Of a stretch of 64,000 nucleotides of DNA, positions 1 to 12,105 are shown piece by piece (position 1 is the stretch's first letter; every line of letters begins with the position of its first letter). The translations under genes and the position numbers were made by a program. Below the pieces are notes generated by a model that made no database searches, had not been told where the DNA came from, and worked only from the letters and a program-made list of their open reading frames with translations. The stretch spans positions 147,410-211,409 of the forward strand of contig JAQFVV010012966.1 in assembly GCA_028023455.1 (NCBI GenBank), given 5' to 3'. Source of the stretch: Epiperipatus broadwayi. Lineage: Eukaryota > Onychophora > Udeonychophora > Euonychophora > Peripatidae.

Positions 1-1271
1 ATCAATAAACTAAAACTCCATAGGAATGGGCTGCGGTATTCTGCCGACTTACAAACCCATCCATAGGCAAACAGAGGTTGTTGTGGCGTATATATCTATA
101 ATCCTGTCCGTAGCGGATCTCATATTACACCTACTAATTACATAAATATATCCAATCCATTGAACCAATTCAACTACGAAATGAAACAACCCAAGATTAC
201 CCTCCCTTAATATATCTTTACAATCGGATACAGCCATTCACGCCCGACTTAAGTTTAACATTTTTTTTATAATTTATTTAACTTAGGAAAACAGAAATCA
301 TAATAAAACTTAAAGAACAAAATTAAATAAATAAATAAATAAATGGAAATGATTTACTAAATCAAATACATTAAATAAAATTATAACTAATTAATAAAAT
401 AATGTTGGTCAGATAGAATAATATTGAAATCATTTAAATCTGGAAAGTTTTTAATTTACTGTTCATAAATTTTAAAGTCTTACGGTTATTGAAATAGTTC
501 ATCTTCGTTATATTCCTTGCCGTTTGTACGTAAATTCCCCACGTCGTCGAAGATTTGTATCCGGTTGATCGATTTATTTATCCTTTGGAGATTTGTATTT
601 TTTTTAGTGTAATTGGTCCTCAATGAAGAAACGATGGCCCATTTTTCTTCCTTTCTTACAGAACTAGAAGGGATTGTCTTTTTCAATCCCCTCAGCACTA
701 ACACCTAACTGTTACATCATCAATAATCAATCACTCCCTATTCACTAACTACCAAGCTTTCCAAAACCTGTCCTTTTGATATTAATGTTAAGGATTTGAA
801 TTTAACATTACGTCATGGAGTGATGATTCTTTCGTTGAGGTCCGATTTCCCAAATGGATTTCTTTCATTGGCTAATCAGTTTCTATTGTTTTTTTTTCTA
901 TCTGACTGAGGTTATTACATTTAAATGCTCAAGGCTGGTTTAATTTAACTAATTAACAATCTATTTCCATTTCTAATTAATTACCCTGTTTTCCAAATCA
1001 AAAAATATATTTCAAGACAAATTTAAAGATATAATTTTATCTCCAAATCTTTTTTTAAAATTTAGTTTTAAAAATACCTTTTCTTTAATAAAAATTTTAT
1101 TTTAATAATTTTTTATTATCTGTGCGACTTAATATATAAGAGTTTAGACGATATTTTAATTTCAATTTTTAATTTTTAAAGAAAGTTTTTAAATGCGAAC
1201 TTTTATTTTAACTTGTTTAATAATATATATAAAAAAAACAATGTAACTGAACGTCTGTCAACTGTTACATA
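1..1271. repeat. Left copy of a ~1.25-kb direct repeat (LTR-like or tandem unit)
   Basis: This stretch is repeated almost base for base at 3027-4282, with small indels and about 95 percent or better identity by eye. Both copies open with ATCAATAAACTAAAA and close with a small inverted repeat beginning TGTAAC and ending GTTACA around the shared core GAACGTCTGT. The left copy begins at the window edge, so its true start is unknown. No intact ORF is common to both copies; frames present in one are broken in the other. Such a pair could be the LTRs of a short non-autonomous LTR element or two units of a ~3-kb tandem repeat. I see no convincing primer-binding site or polypurine tract beside it, so the choice is open. 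Confidence 0.6.
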
Positions 1272-3026
1272 TCAGTAAAGTTACTTAAAAAAAAATGATC
1301 AAAAAAAAAAAATATTTTACTTAGGGTTAGTAATTACGGTATTAACAAAATTTACAAACATTCAGTTAATAATTTTACAAAAAACTATATACAAAAAGAA
1401 AAAGAAAATGTTGACCATCGCCTACCTAAGGACCATTTACGTTTACACCCCTCCCCCCGAGAATTCTATTTTATTTTATCCATTTGATTTCTACTTACGG
1501 CATGACAAACAAATTATTTAACTTATTTAGGAAGGTTGCATTGAGATAAATATGTTCCAAGATAATGGATTTATACGTGCATATTTGCAGCATTAATTAT
1601 AACTACCACCAACTTATTTATGACTGATTAAAATGCTTAAATAGGATTACACTGAAGTAAATTCCCTAGCGGTACTCATCGTAAGGTACCACATTTACCA
1701 TCATAAACTTGCGTGACTGTGCCCTCCTATACATATTAAAGCATAATTTATATTAACAATAAAATATCAATCGCAACCTTTTGACTTTCTTTTTAACTGA
1801 ACGACAGTTTAAAATTATTTATACTTTCTAGTTTTTAATATATGTGCTATTTCATTCCGGCAGTGCTTTTATAAGATTTAAAGTATCACGACTATATGTA
1901 AACAGATAAAAATATTTCATTTTGACAAAATTTGCTCAGGGTATTTGTGGTTTATTAAAGATCGGAAATTTCAGCATTGATTCCCCTTCTCAGGGTCAAT
2001 CTCTGAGGTAAGGCCACACTTGGGACGCCAATTATAACGATCCAAACGAAGTGGTAGATCGCATACACCGCACCGCACTACCAAAGGGCGCCATCTAGGC
2101 ATTTGAGCCTAGAAAAATTTATAGAGTAGGCAGATACGCGCTGTTAGGATTCCACTTTATTTACATATTTAGATCGTTAGCCCATTGTCACTAGCTCAGT
2201 GGAATAGCAGAGATTTAATAATATCATTTACTAGTATATAAAAGAATAAAGTAAGCCACTGCCAGTAATTATCATACAAACAGATTTATTTATGCACATA
2301 TATATAAGGTTTAAAATTATTTTAGTGATTTACATTTAAACATTTAACATTATTTTTAACTTTGATTTTACTTTAATTTACATTGAGTTACTATTATATT
2401 ATAAATTTACATTTTTACTCAAGTTCACACAGATGGGCTTATAAACCTGTTTAATATGTTGCTATAGATCGGTTACATAGATTTCAACGGTCAAAAACAT
2501 TTCAAAGTAAACATAAGCGATCAAAATACAAAATTATTGATTACTAACAATTGCATAGGGAATTATAAGAAACCCTCTAGTATTTATCGTAAGATACTTG
2601 CATCGTCACCAATAACTTAAGGAGCATCCGAATAAATACATTAGAGACACTCACCGTAAGGTATCATTATTTATCGAATGTCTATATATTTTGATCAAAT
2701 ATGAAAACCCAAAACATACCTAACCGATAACCAATCTATGCAAGCATCTATAAACAACTTAAATTTAATAGTTTTATTTAGGATCGAGCCTGAATCGACT
2801 ACATAGATTTGCATTTGAAAATAAAATATTCTATCCCTACTTAACCTTAGGCAACACATTTCGCAATCAACCGGCGCCAATCCATCTGATACATTCATGT
2901 ATTCAATGTAGCATGATACGACAACACAACAATATTGTCAGGAATGTACATCTGAACAATATGTAGAAATAGAAATGACATTGACTCTCCACCCACAGGG
3001 ATGTGACATCTGTGGGCAAGTAGATC
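1272..3026. other. Spacer between the two 1.25-kb direct repeats
   Basis: This AT-rich stretch has no long ORF. It holds three related short motifs around CGTAAGGTA (near 1681, 2588 and 2652) and a GC-richer patch near 2010-2110 containing TTGGGACGCC followed by ATTATAACGATCC, reminiscent of the edge of an LTR. Nothing recognisable as gag or pol is present. Confidence 0.45.
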
Positions 3027-4282
3027 AATAAACTAAAAACTCCATAGGAATGGGCTGCGGTATTCTGCCGACTTACAAACCCATCCATAGGCAAACAGAG
3101 GGTGATGTGGCGTATATCTATAATCCTGCCCGTAGCGGATCTCATATTACACCTACTAATTACATAAATATATCCAATCCATTGAACCAATTCAACTACG
3201 AAATGAACAACCTAAGATTACCCTCCCTTAATATATCTTTACAAATCGATACAGCCATTCATGCCCGACTTAAGTTTAACATTTTTTATAATTTATTTAA
3301 CGGAAAACAGAAATCATAATAAAACTTAAAGAACAAAATTAAATAAATAAATAAATAAATGGAAATGATTTTACAAATTAAATACATTAAATAAAATTAT
3401 AACTAATTAATAAAATAATGTTGGTCAGATAGAATAATATTGAAATCATTTAAATCTGGAAAGTTTTTAATTTACTGTTCCATAAATTTTAAAGTCTTAC
3501 GGTTATTGAAATAGTTCATCTTCAGTATATTCCTTGCCGTTTGCACGTGAATTCCCACGTCGTCCGAAGATTTGTATCCGGTTGATCGATTTATTTATCC
3601 TTTGGAGATTTGTATTTTTTTTTAGTGTAATTGGTCCTCAATGAAGAAAGCGATGGCCCATTTTTCTTCCTTTCTTACAGAACTGAAGGGATTGTCCTTT
3701 TTCAATCCCCTCAGCACTAACACCTAACTGTTACATCATCAATAATCAATCACTCCCTATTCACTAACTACCAAACTTTCCAAAACCTGTCCTTTTTATA
3801 ATAATGTCAAGGATTGAATTAACATTGCGTCATGGAGTGATGATTCTTTCGCTGAGGTCCGATTTCCCAAATGGATTTCTTTCATTGGCTAATCAGTTCT
3901 ATTGTTTTTTTCTATCTGACTAGAGGTTATTACATTTAAATGCTCAAGGCTGGTTTAATTTAACTAATTAACAATCATTTCCATTTCTAATTAATTACCC
4001 TGTTTTCCAAATCAAAAATATATTTCAAGACAAATTTAAAGATATAATTTTATCTCCAAATCTTTTTTAAAATTTAGTTTTAAAAATACCTTTTTCTTTA
4101 ATAAAAATTTTATTTTAATAATTTTTTATTATCTGTGCGACTTAATATATAAGAGTTTAAGACGATATTTTAATTTCAATTTTTAATTTTTAAAGAAAGT
4201 TTTTAAATGCGAACTTTTTATTTTAACTTGTTTAATAATATATATAAAAAAAACAATGTAACGAACGTCTGTGCTCGTTACA
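3027..4282. repeat. Right copy of the ~1.25-kb direct repeat
   Basis: Second copy of the unit at 1-1271. It ends in a hairpin-forming end, TGTAACGA...TCGTTACA, followed at once by a TA microsatellite and then by family D. The termini resemble LTR ends (TG...CA with a short inverted repeat), but in this arrangement the hairpin is internal to 26 bp and is not split across an LTR. Confidence 0.6.
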
Positions 4283-4394
4283 ATATATATATATATATTG
4301 TCTAGTGGAGAAGATTGAAGCTTATCCATTAAAGTTTAAAGACCTGCTATCTTAATATAAACTGAGCACTGATTGCATATATGTATGGAAGATG

Positions 4395-4453
4395 ATGATC
4401 TGGACCAACTGATGGGGGCTAGTTCAGGATGAAATATGTATACTGGAGATCCT
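4395..4453 (+). ncRNA. Hammerhead ribozyme-like motif D1 (decayed)
   Basis: Layout: outer stem I ATGATC, internal loop TGGA, inner stem I CCAA, core CTGATGG (A9 changed to G), helix II region, GAAA, stem III ATATGTAT, then CTGG. The core substitution and one lost inner stem I pair suggest an inactive copy. Confidence 0.6.
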
Positions 4454-4839
4454 TTATCTTTTTCACATGTATGTGGTCATGTGTATCAGTTGCATAAAAT
4501 AGATTGGATAGCTATAGGGAGCTTGAAAGTTCAAGTTTTAAGACCCTTATAATTACATTATAGACAATGACATAGATTTAAATATTACATATTCAGCTTA
4601 TATTCTGCCCATCCCTGTTGTGTATAATTAAATGGATATATTAAGGTCTTTCGGGTGAGGGTCAGACTGATTTAAGATCAACATGGGTATGATAATAGTA
4701 TTGGTGCCAACAAAGACTTTGAGGATTCTCAGATTTTCAATGAAAGGATGGATGAAGAAGTTGAGAGTGGAGAAGATTGAAGCTTATCCATTAAAGTTTA
4801 AAACCTGATATCTTAAAATAAACTGAGCACTGGAAGATG

Positions 4840-4898
4840 ATGATCTGGACCAACTAATAAGTGCTGGTTCAGCATGAAATATGAATATTGGAGATCAT
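4840..4898 (+). ncRNA. Hammerhead ribozyme-like motif D2 (core mutated)
   Basis: Stem I is nearly ideal: ATGATC pairs with GATCAT and CCAA with TTGG, separated by TGGA/A. Helix II GTGCT/AGCAT with loop GGTTC is complete and GAAA is kept. The core reads CTAATAA instead of CTGATGA, so G5 and G8 are both lost and the copy should be dead. Confidence 0.65.
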
Positions 4899-5189
4899 TT
4901 ATCTTTTTCTCAAGTATGTGGTCATATGTATCAGTTGTATAAAATAGATTGGACTGATGTAGGGAGTTTGAAACTTAGAGTTCAAGTCCCTTATAATATA
5001 TATAATATCAATTAATTAATATCTGGTTAACAAAAGTGAACAGAAATTAAATAATATACATTTATACAGATTTTTTTGGTATATATTATATTATTATTGT
5101 TATAATTGGCTCTACTTAATTTAATTTATAAAAAATATACAGATATAAATTTTTCTTCTACAGTACAGGCTTTTCATAATGCACTTCAA

Positions 5190-5361
5190 TATGTAATATA
5201 TAGTGGGTTTGAACTCAGACTTTCACATGACCCTCAACTATCCATGCTATCTCATACTGCTGACACATATGATCAAATACATGTCAAAAAGATAAATAAT
5301 CACCAATATAAGTATTTTGTGCTAAACCAGCACTAGGTAGTTCATCCAGATTATTATCTCC

Positions 5362-5370
<9 letters not shown>
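5190..5370 (-). mobile_element. Family D fragment, reverse orientation
   Basis: Reverse-complement match to the family D body, including the helix II segment and the conserved GATAAATAATCACCAATATA flank. It ends at a TA/TG microsatellite (5361-5407). Confidence 0.6.
5296..5354 (-). ncRNA. Hammerhead ribozyme-like motif D3 (decayed)
   Basis: On the minus strand the helix II hairpin GTGCT/AGCAC is intact, but CTGATGA is replaced by unrelated bases and GAAA by AAAA. It is a remnant recognisable only by alignment with the other D copies. Confidence 0.45.
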
Positions 5371-5410
<40 letters not shown>

Positions 5411-5660
5411 TGTATACAATCAATGCTATAGATGTTACTTTGTATGCAATATAAAGTGAAGCTTTAAAATTGTTCATCACATTGAAAAGGACAAAAATGT
5501 CTTTGCTGAAAAAGTTTTTCTATATTACTTTTATTATTTAAAAAAAAAAATCTTACTATTTTTATTATACATATACACTTATTGTTGTTATATAAATATA
5601 TTTATTTTACATTCTATTTTGTGATTTATTTAAATATATATAAAAAAAACTGCATGATAG
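5361..5660. repeat. (TA)n/(TG)n microsatellite and AT-rich flank
   Basis: A TA tract followed by a TG tract of about 25 bp (to 5407), then AT-rich DNA up to the inverted LINE end. No gene is seen. Confidence 0.85.
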
Positions 5661-6123
5661 ATTTTCTTTACATTTTTGATATCTGATTTGTATATATCTT
5701 TATAATACCATTAGAATGTTTCTGAAGATTAGGAATATCAACTGTAAATGTTTTTCTGAATAATTTTTGTCTTTTTAGTTTTGCATTAACACATATCTTA
5801 CATCTTACTAATCGATAATTACTTCCTGTGTTAAATTTATTAAGAACATTACAATCTTGAAATATGTATTTTCTGTTAGTCAAAATATAATCCAATTCTG
5901 CTGTACTTTCATTGGGATGCTTCCATGTCCATTTCCTTCTAACATTTTTCTCAAAAAAATAATTCATAATATAAAGTTTTTCTTTTTCTGCAAACTCAAC
6001 GAGTCTATGTCCTCTCTCATTTCTGTTACCATAACCAAAATTACCTACAACACTTTCATTTTTCATTTGTTTACCAATTCTAGCATTAAAGTCTCCCATA
6101 ACAATTTTAAAATGTTGTTTACT
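5660..6123 (-). pseudogene. RTE-clade LINE, inverted 5' piece: APE endonuclease domain
   Basis: The minus strand carries an open frame (Met at 6099) with MGDFNARIG and, about 60 residues on, STAELDYIL and NYRLVRC. These fit the second half of an apurinic-like endonuclease (GDFN box, later D and H/R boxes) that nicks target DNA in RTE-type non-LTR retrotransposons. The frame starts mid-domain, so the first endonuclease motifs are missing. The final 'SDH' box reads S-N-Y, an apparent loss of catalytic residues. The piece abuts, in the opposite orientation, the downstream part of the same element, and the two join in protein order when it is flipped. This is the known product of twin-primed LINE insertion. 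Confidence 0.85.
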
Positions 6124-8118
6124 CTGATTCTAAGGAATTTAAATTAGAATTTACAAATCGGTTTCAAGTATTAGTAGATTTTGAACATGATTCAGATTTG
6201 AATGAAATTAATACGAAAATAACTGATGCACTTTTAAAAACTGCAACAAAGATAGCTGGTAGAAAAAAGCAGCAATTGGCCAATAAAATTTCTACTGAGA
6301 CTAGAGAATTTATGAAGAAAAGAAGGAAGCTGAAGATATGTAAAAATGATGCATTAAAAAGGATTGAATATCTTGAATTTTATAAAATGATGCGGAAAAT
6401 AATGATATAAAAAAGTATAACTGTGAACTAGCAAGGAAAACTATAGAAGAGAATAAAAGTCTCAAGAGCTTGAAATAACATTTTGGTATTGGATGGAAAT
6501 TTATATCTGCAATAAGAAAAAAAGATGGAATTATTACTAAAAAGAGAGATGACATCATGAAATGGGTAGAAGACTTTTATCAAGAATTATATAGTAATAA
6601 AAAACAAGTACCTCCTATATGTATTACATCTTCTGAATTGCCCAGAATTTTAAAGGAAGAAGTGAGACATGCAATTAAATGTATAAAAAAAAGGAAAAGC
6701 TTCAGGTAATGATGGGATTATAATTGATATATTAAAAGAAGCAGGTGAAGAAATAGAAACAATTTTATCAAAGTTATATACCAAATGTCTAAATGATAAA
6801 GATATACCAGATGATTGAAAGAACGCAGTATTAATATTAATATTTTAAAAAGGTGATAAAGAAGATATTAGAAATTACAGACCTATCAGCCTATTATCAG
6901 TTTTATACAAAATTTTTACCAAGATAATTACAACTCATCTACAGAGAACACTGGATTTCCACCAATGAAGAGAACAAGCCGGATTTAAAAGTGGTTTTAG
7001 TACAGTAGATCATATCCAGTTATTGAGAGAAATTATAAAAAGGACAAATGAATATGAGTTGCCATTATTCTTTGGATTTATAGATTATTAAAAGAAATTT
7101 GATTCTATAAACATTTCTTCAGTGATTAAAGCATTGAATCATCAAGGTATAAATATATTCAGGATATTGTCATATTTTAAAGAATATTTATAAAAAGGCA
7201 ACAGCAACAATTAGATTACATAATGGTACTAGCAAAGTCAACATTGAGAAAGGTTGCAAAACAGGGTGACTCCATATCTCCAAAACTTTTTACAGCATTG
7301 CTGCAATAAGTATTTTGTGGATTAAAATGGGAAGCTAAAGGAGTGAAAGTAAATGGAGACTATTTAAGTCATTTAGATTTTGCAGATGATATAGTTATTT
7401 TTGCAAATAATGCTTTAGAGCTGCAGGGAATATTGCAGGATTTATCAAATGAAAGTAGGAAAATAGGACTAAAGATAAATGTTAAAAAGACTAAAGTAAT
7501 GTTTAATGGATTTTCTCAAAATATGAAAATAAAGATTGCTTATGATGAGTTAGAAGAAGCTAACAGTTACAAATACCTTAGATTATTAATACAGATGGAA
7601 ACATAATGGATGAAATTAATCATAGAAATAAAGTTGGTTGGAGTGCTTTTGGTAGAAATAACTTGATACTAAAAGGAAATATGCCTGTGTGTTTGAAAAG
7701 GAAGGCTTTTAGTAAATGTGTTTTACCAGTTCTTACTTATGGATCTGAGACTTGGACACTTAATAGAAGAGCAATACAGAGACTTCAGACCACTCAAGAA
7801 GTATGGAGAGATGCATGTTGGGAGTAACAAGAAGAGATCGAAAACGCAATGTATGGGTAAGAGAACAAACAGGTGTTAATGACCTCGTTGAAAAAATTAA
7901 AAGATTGAAGTGGAGTTAGATTGGACAAATTTCTAGGACAATTGAAATCTTAAATTGGATTACAAGAGATTGTAAAAGACCTAAAAAGGAACCACATGTA
8001 AGATGGATGGATGAAATTAAAAAGCATGCAGGGGTGATGTGGAGAAGAGAAGCTAATGGAACGAACTTGGAGAGACCTTCATCCTGCAGTCGATTGATAA
8101 TGATTGATGATGATCATG
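6124..8118 (+). pseudogene. RTE-clade LINE, reverse transcriptase and C-terminal part (dead copy)
   Basis: Continuation of the element in sense orientation. The linker frame at 6198-6410 is followed by broken frames carrying REQAGFKSGFSTVDHIQ (near 6969-7020) and GFIDY-stop-KKFDS (near 7074-7103), the RT A-box with a stop in it. The frame at 7343-7606 has HLDFADDIVIFA, the FADD active-site box of RT. The next frame at 7606-7827 has TYGSETWTLNRRAIQRLQ. Past a frameshift come RDRKRNVWVREQTGV and a PHVRWMDEI tail typical of RTE C-termini. The 3' end runs out in TGATGATGATCATGAT, the simple repeat commonly ending RTE elements. Several stops and frameshifts make it non-functional. Confidence 0.9.
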
Positions 8119-8790
8119 ATATAATACCATTTTAGCATTTTTGTCACTTTTTACAATACAATCCAGTAAAATTTATTCCCTGATAAAGACTACTAGTCAG
8201 TTGAAATTTCATTTGATTATATTATAAAAGCTTATTAAAGAAGGTGTATAAATGATGTTATGTAGCTGTAAATATCACAATATTTTCAGCTAAATATTAC
8301 AACAAAGTACAAATCATGACATAATACGTAAAGATAAATGACATCTCCAATCTCAGCAGTACTGAAAACAGAATTGTACATTGTCACTTATCTAATTAAT
8401 GAGAATATTTTGAAATATTTATTAACTAGCTAAAAGTATCTAGAATAGCAATTAAGTAATCAATAATGGATAACTAAATTAGCCATGGGTTTGTTTTCTG
8501 AAAACATGAAATTTAAAACTACTAAAAAACTTCAATCTCCATACAGATTTGAAGTAATATGAGAAGGTCAAAAAATAACCCTAATTATTTACCAATATTA
8601 GAATAAATTCTCTCATGGGACTGATAAACAATGTCAAACATGGGATGATTTAGTGCAATGATAAACATAATATAAAGACATAAGAAAAATTCCATTTAGA
8701 GATGCTCTGCAAAATTTTAAAAATACAATGAGATCATAAGATCAACCAAGATAATCTTTAATTTATTGGATATGATATTATATACTTCAC
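8119..8790. other. AT-rich DNA, no gene seen
   Basis: Nothing is recognised between the LINE 3' end and the next family D copy. Confidence 0.5.
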
Positions 8791-8933
8791 TGAAACACAC
8801 AGGCTTATTATATACCTGTGTCTATATATGTAATATATAGGATATATGAGCACAGATTTTCACATGATCCACCACTATCCACACTATCTCATAACACTGA
8901 TACACTTGAATACATATATGCTGAAAATATAAT

Positions 8934-8990
8934 TAATCACCAATATATGTATTTCATGTTAAACCAGCAATCATCAGTTGGTCCAGATTA
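8934..8990 (-). ncRNA. Hammerhead ribozyme motif D4 (core intact)
   Basis: Minus-strand reading: outer stem I TAATC/GATTA, loop TGGA, inner stem CCAA/TTGG, core CTGATGA (8971-8977), helix II TTGCT...AACAT with one C-A mismatch, GAAA (8952-8955), short AT stem III, cleavage triplet AUA, TTGG. All core nucleotides are kept. The helix II mismatch is the main doubt about activity. Confidence 0.7.
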
Positions 8991-9139
8991 CCATCTCTAC
9001 ACATATATGCTATAAGTGCTCAGATATATATTAAGATAGCCAATCCTCATACTTTATAGAACAGGCTTCAATCTACTCCACACTCCAACTCTTCAACTGT
9101 CCATCCAATTGAAAATCTGACGATGGAATGGTCAAAGGC

Positions 9140-9194
9140 CACCCTGAGGCTGAGATTGCTGGTTTAGCATGAAATACATATATTGGTGATTATT
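9140..9194 (+). ncRNA. Hammerhead ribozyme-like motif D5 (5' part replaced)
   Basis: Helix II (TGCT/AGCA, loop GGTTT), GAAA, stem III and TTGG are intact. The core reads CTGAGA with one base missing, and the 5' strand of stem I is replaced by another part of the D unit (ACCCTGAGG). It looks like a rearrangement inside the element. Confidence 0.55.
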
Positions 9195-9299
9195 TATCTT
9201 TTCAACATATATGTGTTCAATGGTAACAGTGTTATTAGATAGTGTGGAGAGTGGTGGGTCATGTGAAAGTCTGTGCTCATATATACTTCACTATTGTAA

Positions 9300-10330
9300 A
9301 ATTCCATCTTTACCTTATTGGATATTTAAATAAATAATAAGAGATTTCTTAAAAAGGTATTTTATGGTAAAATTGAACATGGCTTTTATGAGAGAGACAG
9401 ACTCCAAATATGTCATCTTTATTTTTCAGAAACATTTTAAAAAATGCAATGTTGATTGTTTTCATTAGGAAGATGTAGCATAAAGTAGAATGTATTAAAA
9501 AACCATAATTATACAGGATGTCAAAGTATTTCAGAAAAAATGTTTTTTGTGGAAGTTATAGGCATCGCAAAAATCAAAAAAGTGAAAAATTAACCAGCAT
9601 GTTCCATCTTGTTTATATATAGATATAATTGTGTTTCACACACTGATTTCGATAGTAAATGGTGGTGGCAGGGGCAGTAGTGGTGGTAGTAGCAGTAGCA
9701 GTAGCAACAGCAGCAGCAGTAGCGGTAATAGCAGTGCCTGAACTTATTTGAGGGTAATGATAATTTTTGAATGTAATTGTCTTAATAACTGAGAGTTTAT
9801 GGATTGATTCTCAGCTAAGGAGACCAAAAACTTTAATCAATTGAATGGAGTTATTATTTTCAACATAACCACTTTGACAGTTAAATGGCATACAGCCTCC
9901 TAAAAAACTGAATGTATAATTATTATATATTACATTGTTATAAAAGAAATAGCTAATTTGTGATAGTGATGGATTCAAGGATTAAACATTTGAGAATTGA
10001 TTCCATAAAAGTAATGTCAAAAGTGTCACTTTTGATCAATCTGTTATGTTCAGCCAGTTACTTTTGTACTTAAACATCACATAACTTCTTGAAGAATTGA
10101 AATTATAGAAAATAAATGGGATTTAAAGAGCACTCTTATTCTAAATCTATCAATCGTTTTTTTTAATATTGTCATTTTAAAATCAATTCATTAAAAAATC
10201 TGCTTATTAACTATCTTCATCCACTCTGATGATAATTCAGCATTATCTTGTATTTTATTATCTTAATATGTTGACCTAACTAAAGTCAGAGTATCTGAAG
10301 AATATTACATTGAAATTATAAGCAGTAATA
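9300..10330. other. AT-rich DNA with a trinucleotide-rich patch
   Basis: A GTG/GTA/GCA-type purine-pyrimidine triplet tract lies at 9661-9735. Nothing else recognisable is present. Confidence 0.5.
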
Positions 10331-11235
10331 TGCTGATACTAAGAAGATTAACCACATCTCTGAAACTTTTTAGAGTAATTTACAAGAAACAGTTTGTGGA
10401 TTAAAATAGGAAGCTAAAGAAATAAGAGTAAAGGAAGTTTATTGAAGTCATCTACATTTTACACATGATGTAATTGTTTTTGAAAATAGTACTTCAAACT
10501 TCAAGAAATGCTGTGTAATGGAATGAAAATAGGATTAGTGGCCTAGCAGTTAGCATAGCTGTCTTCCAAGCAACTGGCCCGGGTTCGCTTTCCGGTCAAT
10601 GCTTTGACGTAAAAATAATAATAATAATGTTCAATAAATTTCTTCTGAAGAAGAAAAATTAAGTATGATTATCATAGATTGAATGAAATTAACATTTTTA
10701 AATGTCTTGATCAAATTATTAATACAACTGGAATTATAACAAAGGAAATTAGTCATAGAATAAAACTTGGATGGTTTGCGTTTGATAGAAATAACCTAAT
10801 ATTGAAAAGAAATATACCTAGGTATTTGAGAAAGGAAGATTTTTAATAAATATGTTTTATAATTTCTTATTTATATATCTGAGACCTTCAGACTATTTAA
10901 TAAAGTACAGAATGATCTATATTAGGAATAACACCAAGAGATTAAAAAGTAAATCTCTGGGTGAGAAAACAAACAGATATAACTGACATCATTAAAAAAC
11001 TTAAAGACTGATCTGGAGCTGGACTGGAGAAATTGTTAGAAGAGATAATAATAGATGTACAGTTGAAGTTTTAAACTGAGTTCCAAGTGAGTATAAAAGA
11101 TCAATAAACAGGCCACGTGTGAGATGGATTGAAGAAACAAATTTGCTGGTGTGTTATAGAGAAGAGGATCAGAGAAACTATATTAAACTTGAAAATATTT
11201 TTATTCTTTATTGCCATGAGTAATAGTTTAAAATG
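10330..11235 (+). pseudogene. RTE LINE fragment (RT active site to 3' tail), heavily decayed
   Basis: Nucleotide similarity to 7250-8110 runs through the region: the segment GTTTGTGGATTAAAATAGGA, a degraded FADD region near 10450-10490, and a C-terminal stretch readable as RPRVRWIEE near 11110-11140. It ends in ATGATGATGATT. A SINE interrupts it at 10540-10635. Many stops and indels occur, and the copy is more diverged than the 5.7-8.1 kb one. Confidence 0.75.
10540..10635 (+). mobile_element. tRNA-derived SINE inside the RTE fragment
   Basis: The head GTGGCCTAGCAGTTAGC fits a Pol III A box and GGGTTCGCTTTCC a B box, about 30 bp apart. The body ends GTCAATGCTTTGACG and runs into an AATAAT simple repeat. 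Three more copies lie on the minus strand (15.5, 27.5, 32.8 kb). It sits inside the LINE remnant and so is younger than that insertion. Confidence 0.85.
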
Positions 11236-12010
11236 ATGATGATTTTCCATACGTACGCATTTGACGATGTGTTATATTATATATTACATTTGACCTAACC
11301 GAAAACAGTAAATTTATACTCCAAGCGAGGAAACAATTTAAAATATCTTGTGTTCTTCAAGAATGTAACATGAATTCCCAATCATTTTTCATTAAAGTTG
11401 ATGGATTTTAAAGAAAAAGAAGATCATTCAGCTTTTTGTTTGAGTTTTTTTCTATTGTTACCTTTAAAACATTCTTCGGAAAATGTAATCAGGAAGGATG
11501 AGCAAGGATACTTCTTAGACGTGTCATTTATCATCATCTAGCAAAAGCAAAATGTATTCCTTATCCCAATGCTTAAAATTTAATTAAACTAAGAATTTGC
11601 ATTAAAATTCCTTTTCTAATTACGAAATTAAGTACAATTGCACTTTTAAAATTTCAATATAATTTTAAAACACGTTTTAAACATATATGTAAATTAATTA
11701 ATAAATGGAATAACCGTTATATATATACGAAGTTAAATCCACAGCCAAGGTGTATTGGTGAGCAGCAACCAATCAGAGCGGTTCTGCTGGCCGAATGAAT
11801 ACAATAGCAATCTATCCAAGCTATTACTTATCAAAACAAAACCTTTTGATTGATAGTAGCTCGGACAGTTTACTACAGTATTCGCTTCATGTATATAGCA
11901 CTTATCTCACTGAATAATTAATTTACATCTATATTAGACATTAAAAACATTACATGTATTTATATAGCTTTTTCGATTACATATGTATATATTAAACTGA
12001 ATTGAAGACA
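11236..12010. other. No gene; one GC-richer CCAAT-containing patch
   Basis: Mostly AT-rich. The patch at 11745-11815 is less AT-rich and contains AACCAATCAGAG plus an inverted ATTGG within 30 bp, which could be an NF-Y-type site pair. No TATA/ORF arrangement supports a promoter. Confidence 0.35.
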
Positions 12011-12105
12011 TAAGGATGACTCAACATTTCAGATTTTCTATTTAATAGTTAGTTAACTATTAGATAAATGCTGGGCTTGACCTCGTATTTTTAAATCTAA
12101 TGTCT

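Larger units (their letters stand above)
4295..5020 (+). mobile_element. Family D hammerhead element, direct dimer (unit ~445 bp)
   Basis: Two direct copies of a repeat in which the TGGAGAAGATTGAAGC segment and the hammerhead-like segment each recur; the ribozyme core positions are 445 bp apart. This is the arrangement expected of a retrozyme, inserted as a tandem dimer from a circular RNA. The family is dispersed in this window (5.2, 8.9, 52.1, 53.3-53.9 and 63.2 kb). It has no ORF. Both ribozyme cores here have substitutions. Confidence 0.7.
8790..9300. mobile_element. Family D fold-back pair (inverted dimer)
   Basis: A minus-strand D copy is followed by a plus-strand copy. They meet near TGCTCAGATATATATTAAGA, so the whole block can fold on itself. 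Two sibling fold-backs at 52.0 and 53.1 kb have the same order (minus then plus). Confidence 0.7.

Noticed and set aside
2695-3190. Minus-strand frames of 67 and 95 codons in and before the right direct repeat
   Set aside because: The second frame is broken in the other copy of the repeat, and neither has a recognisable domain.
10221-10260. Another CTGATGA with possible helix II (TAAT/ATTA)
   Set aside because: No GAAA, no stem III and no complementary stem I; judged chance.
11745-11815. Possible promoter with CCAAT boxes
   Set aside because: No TATA, no downstream ORF and no conserved spacing; kept only as a remark.
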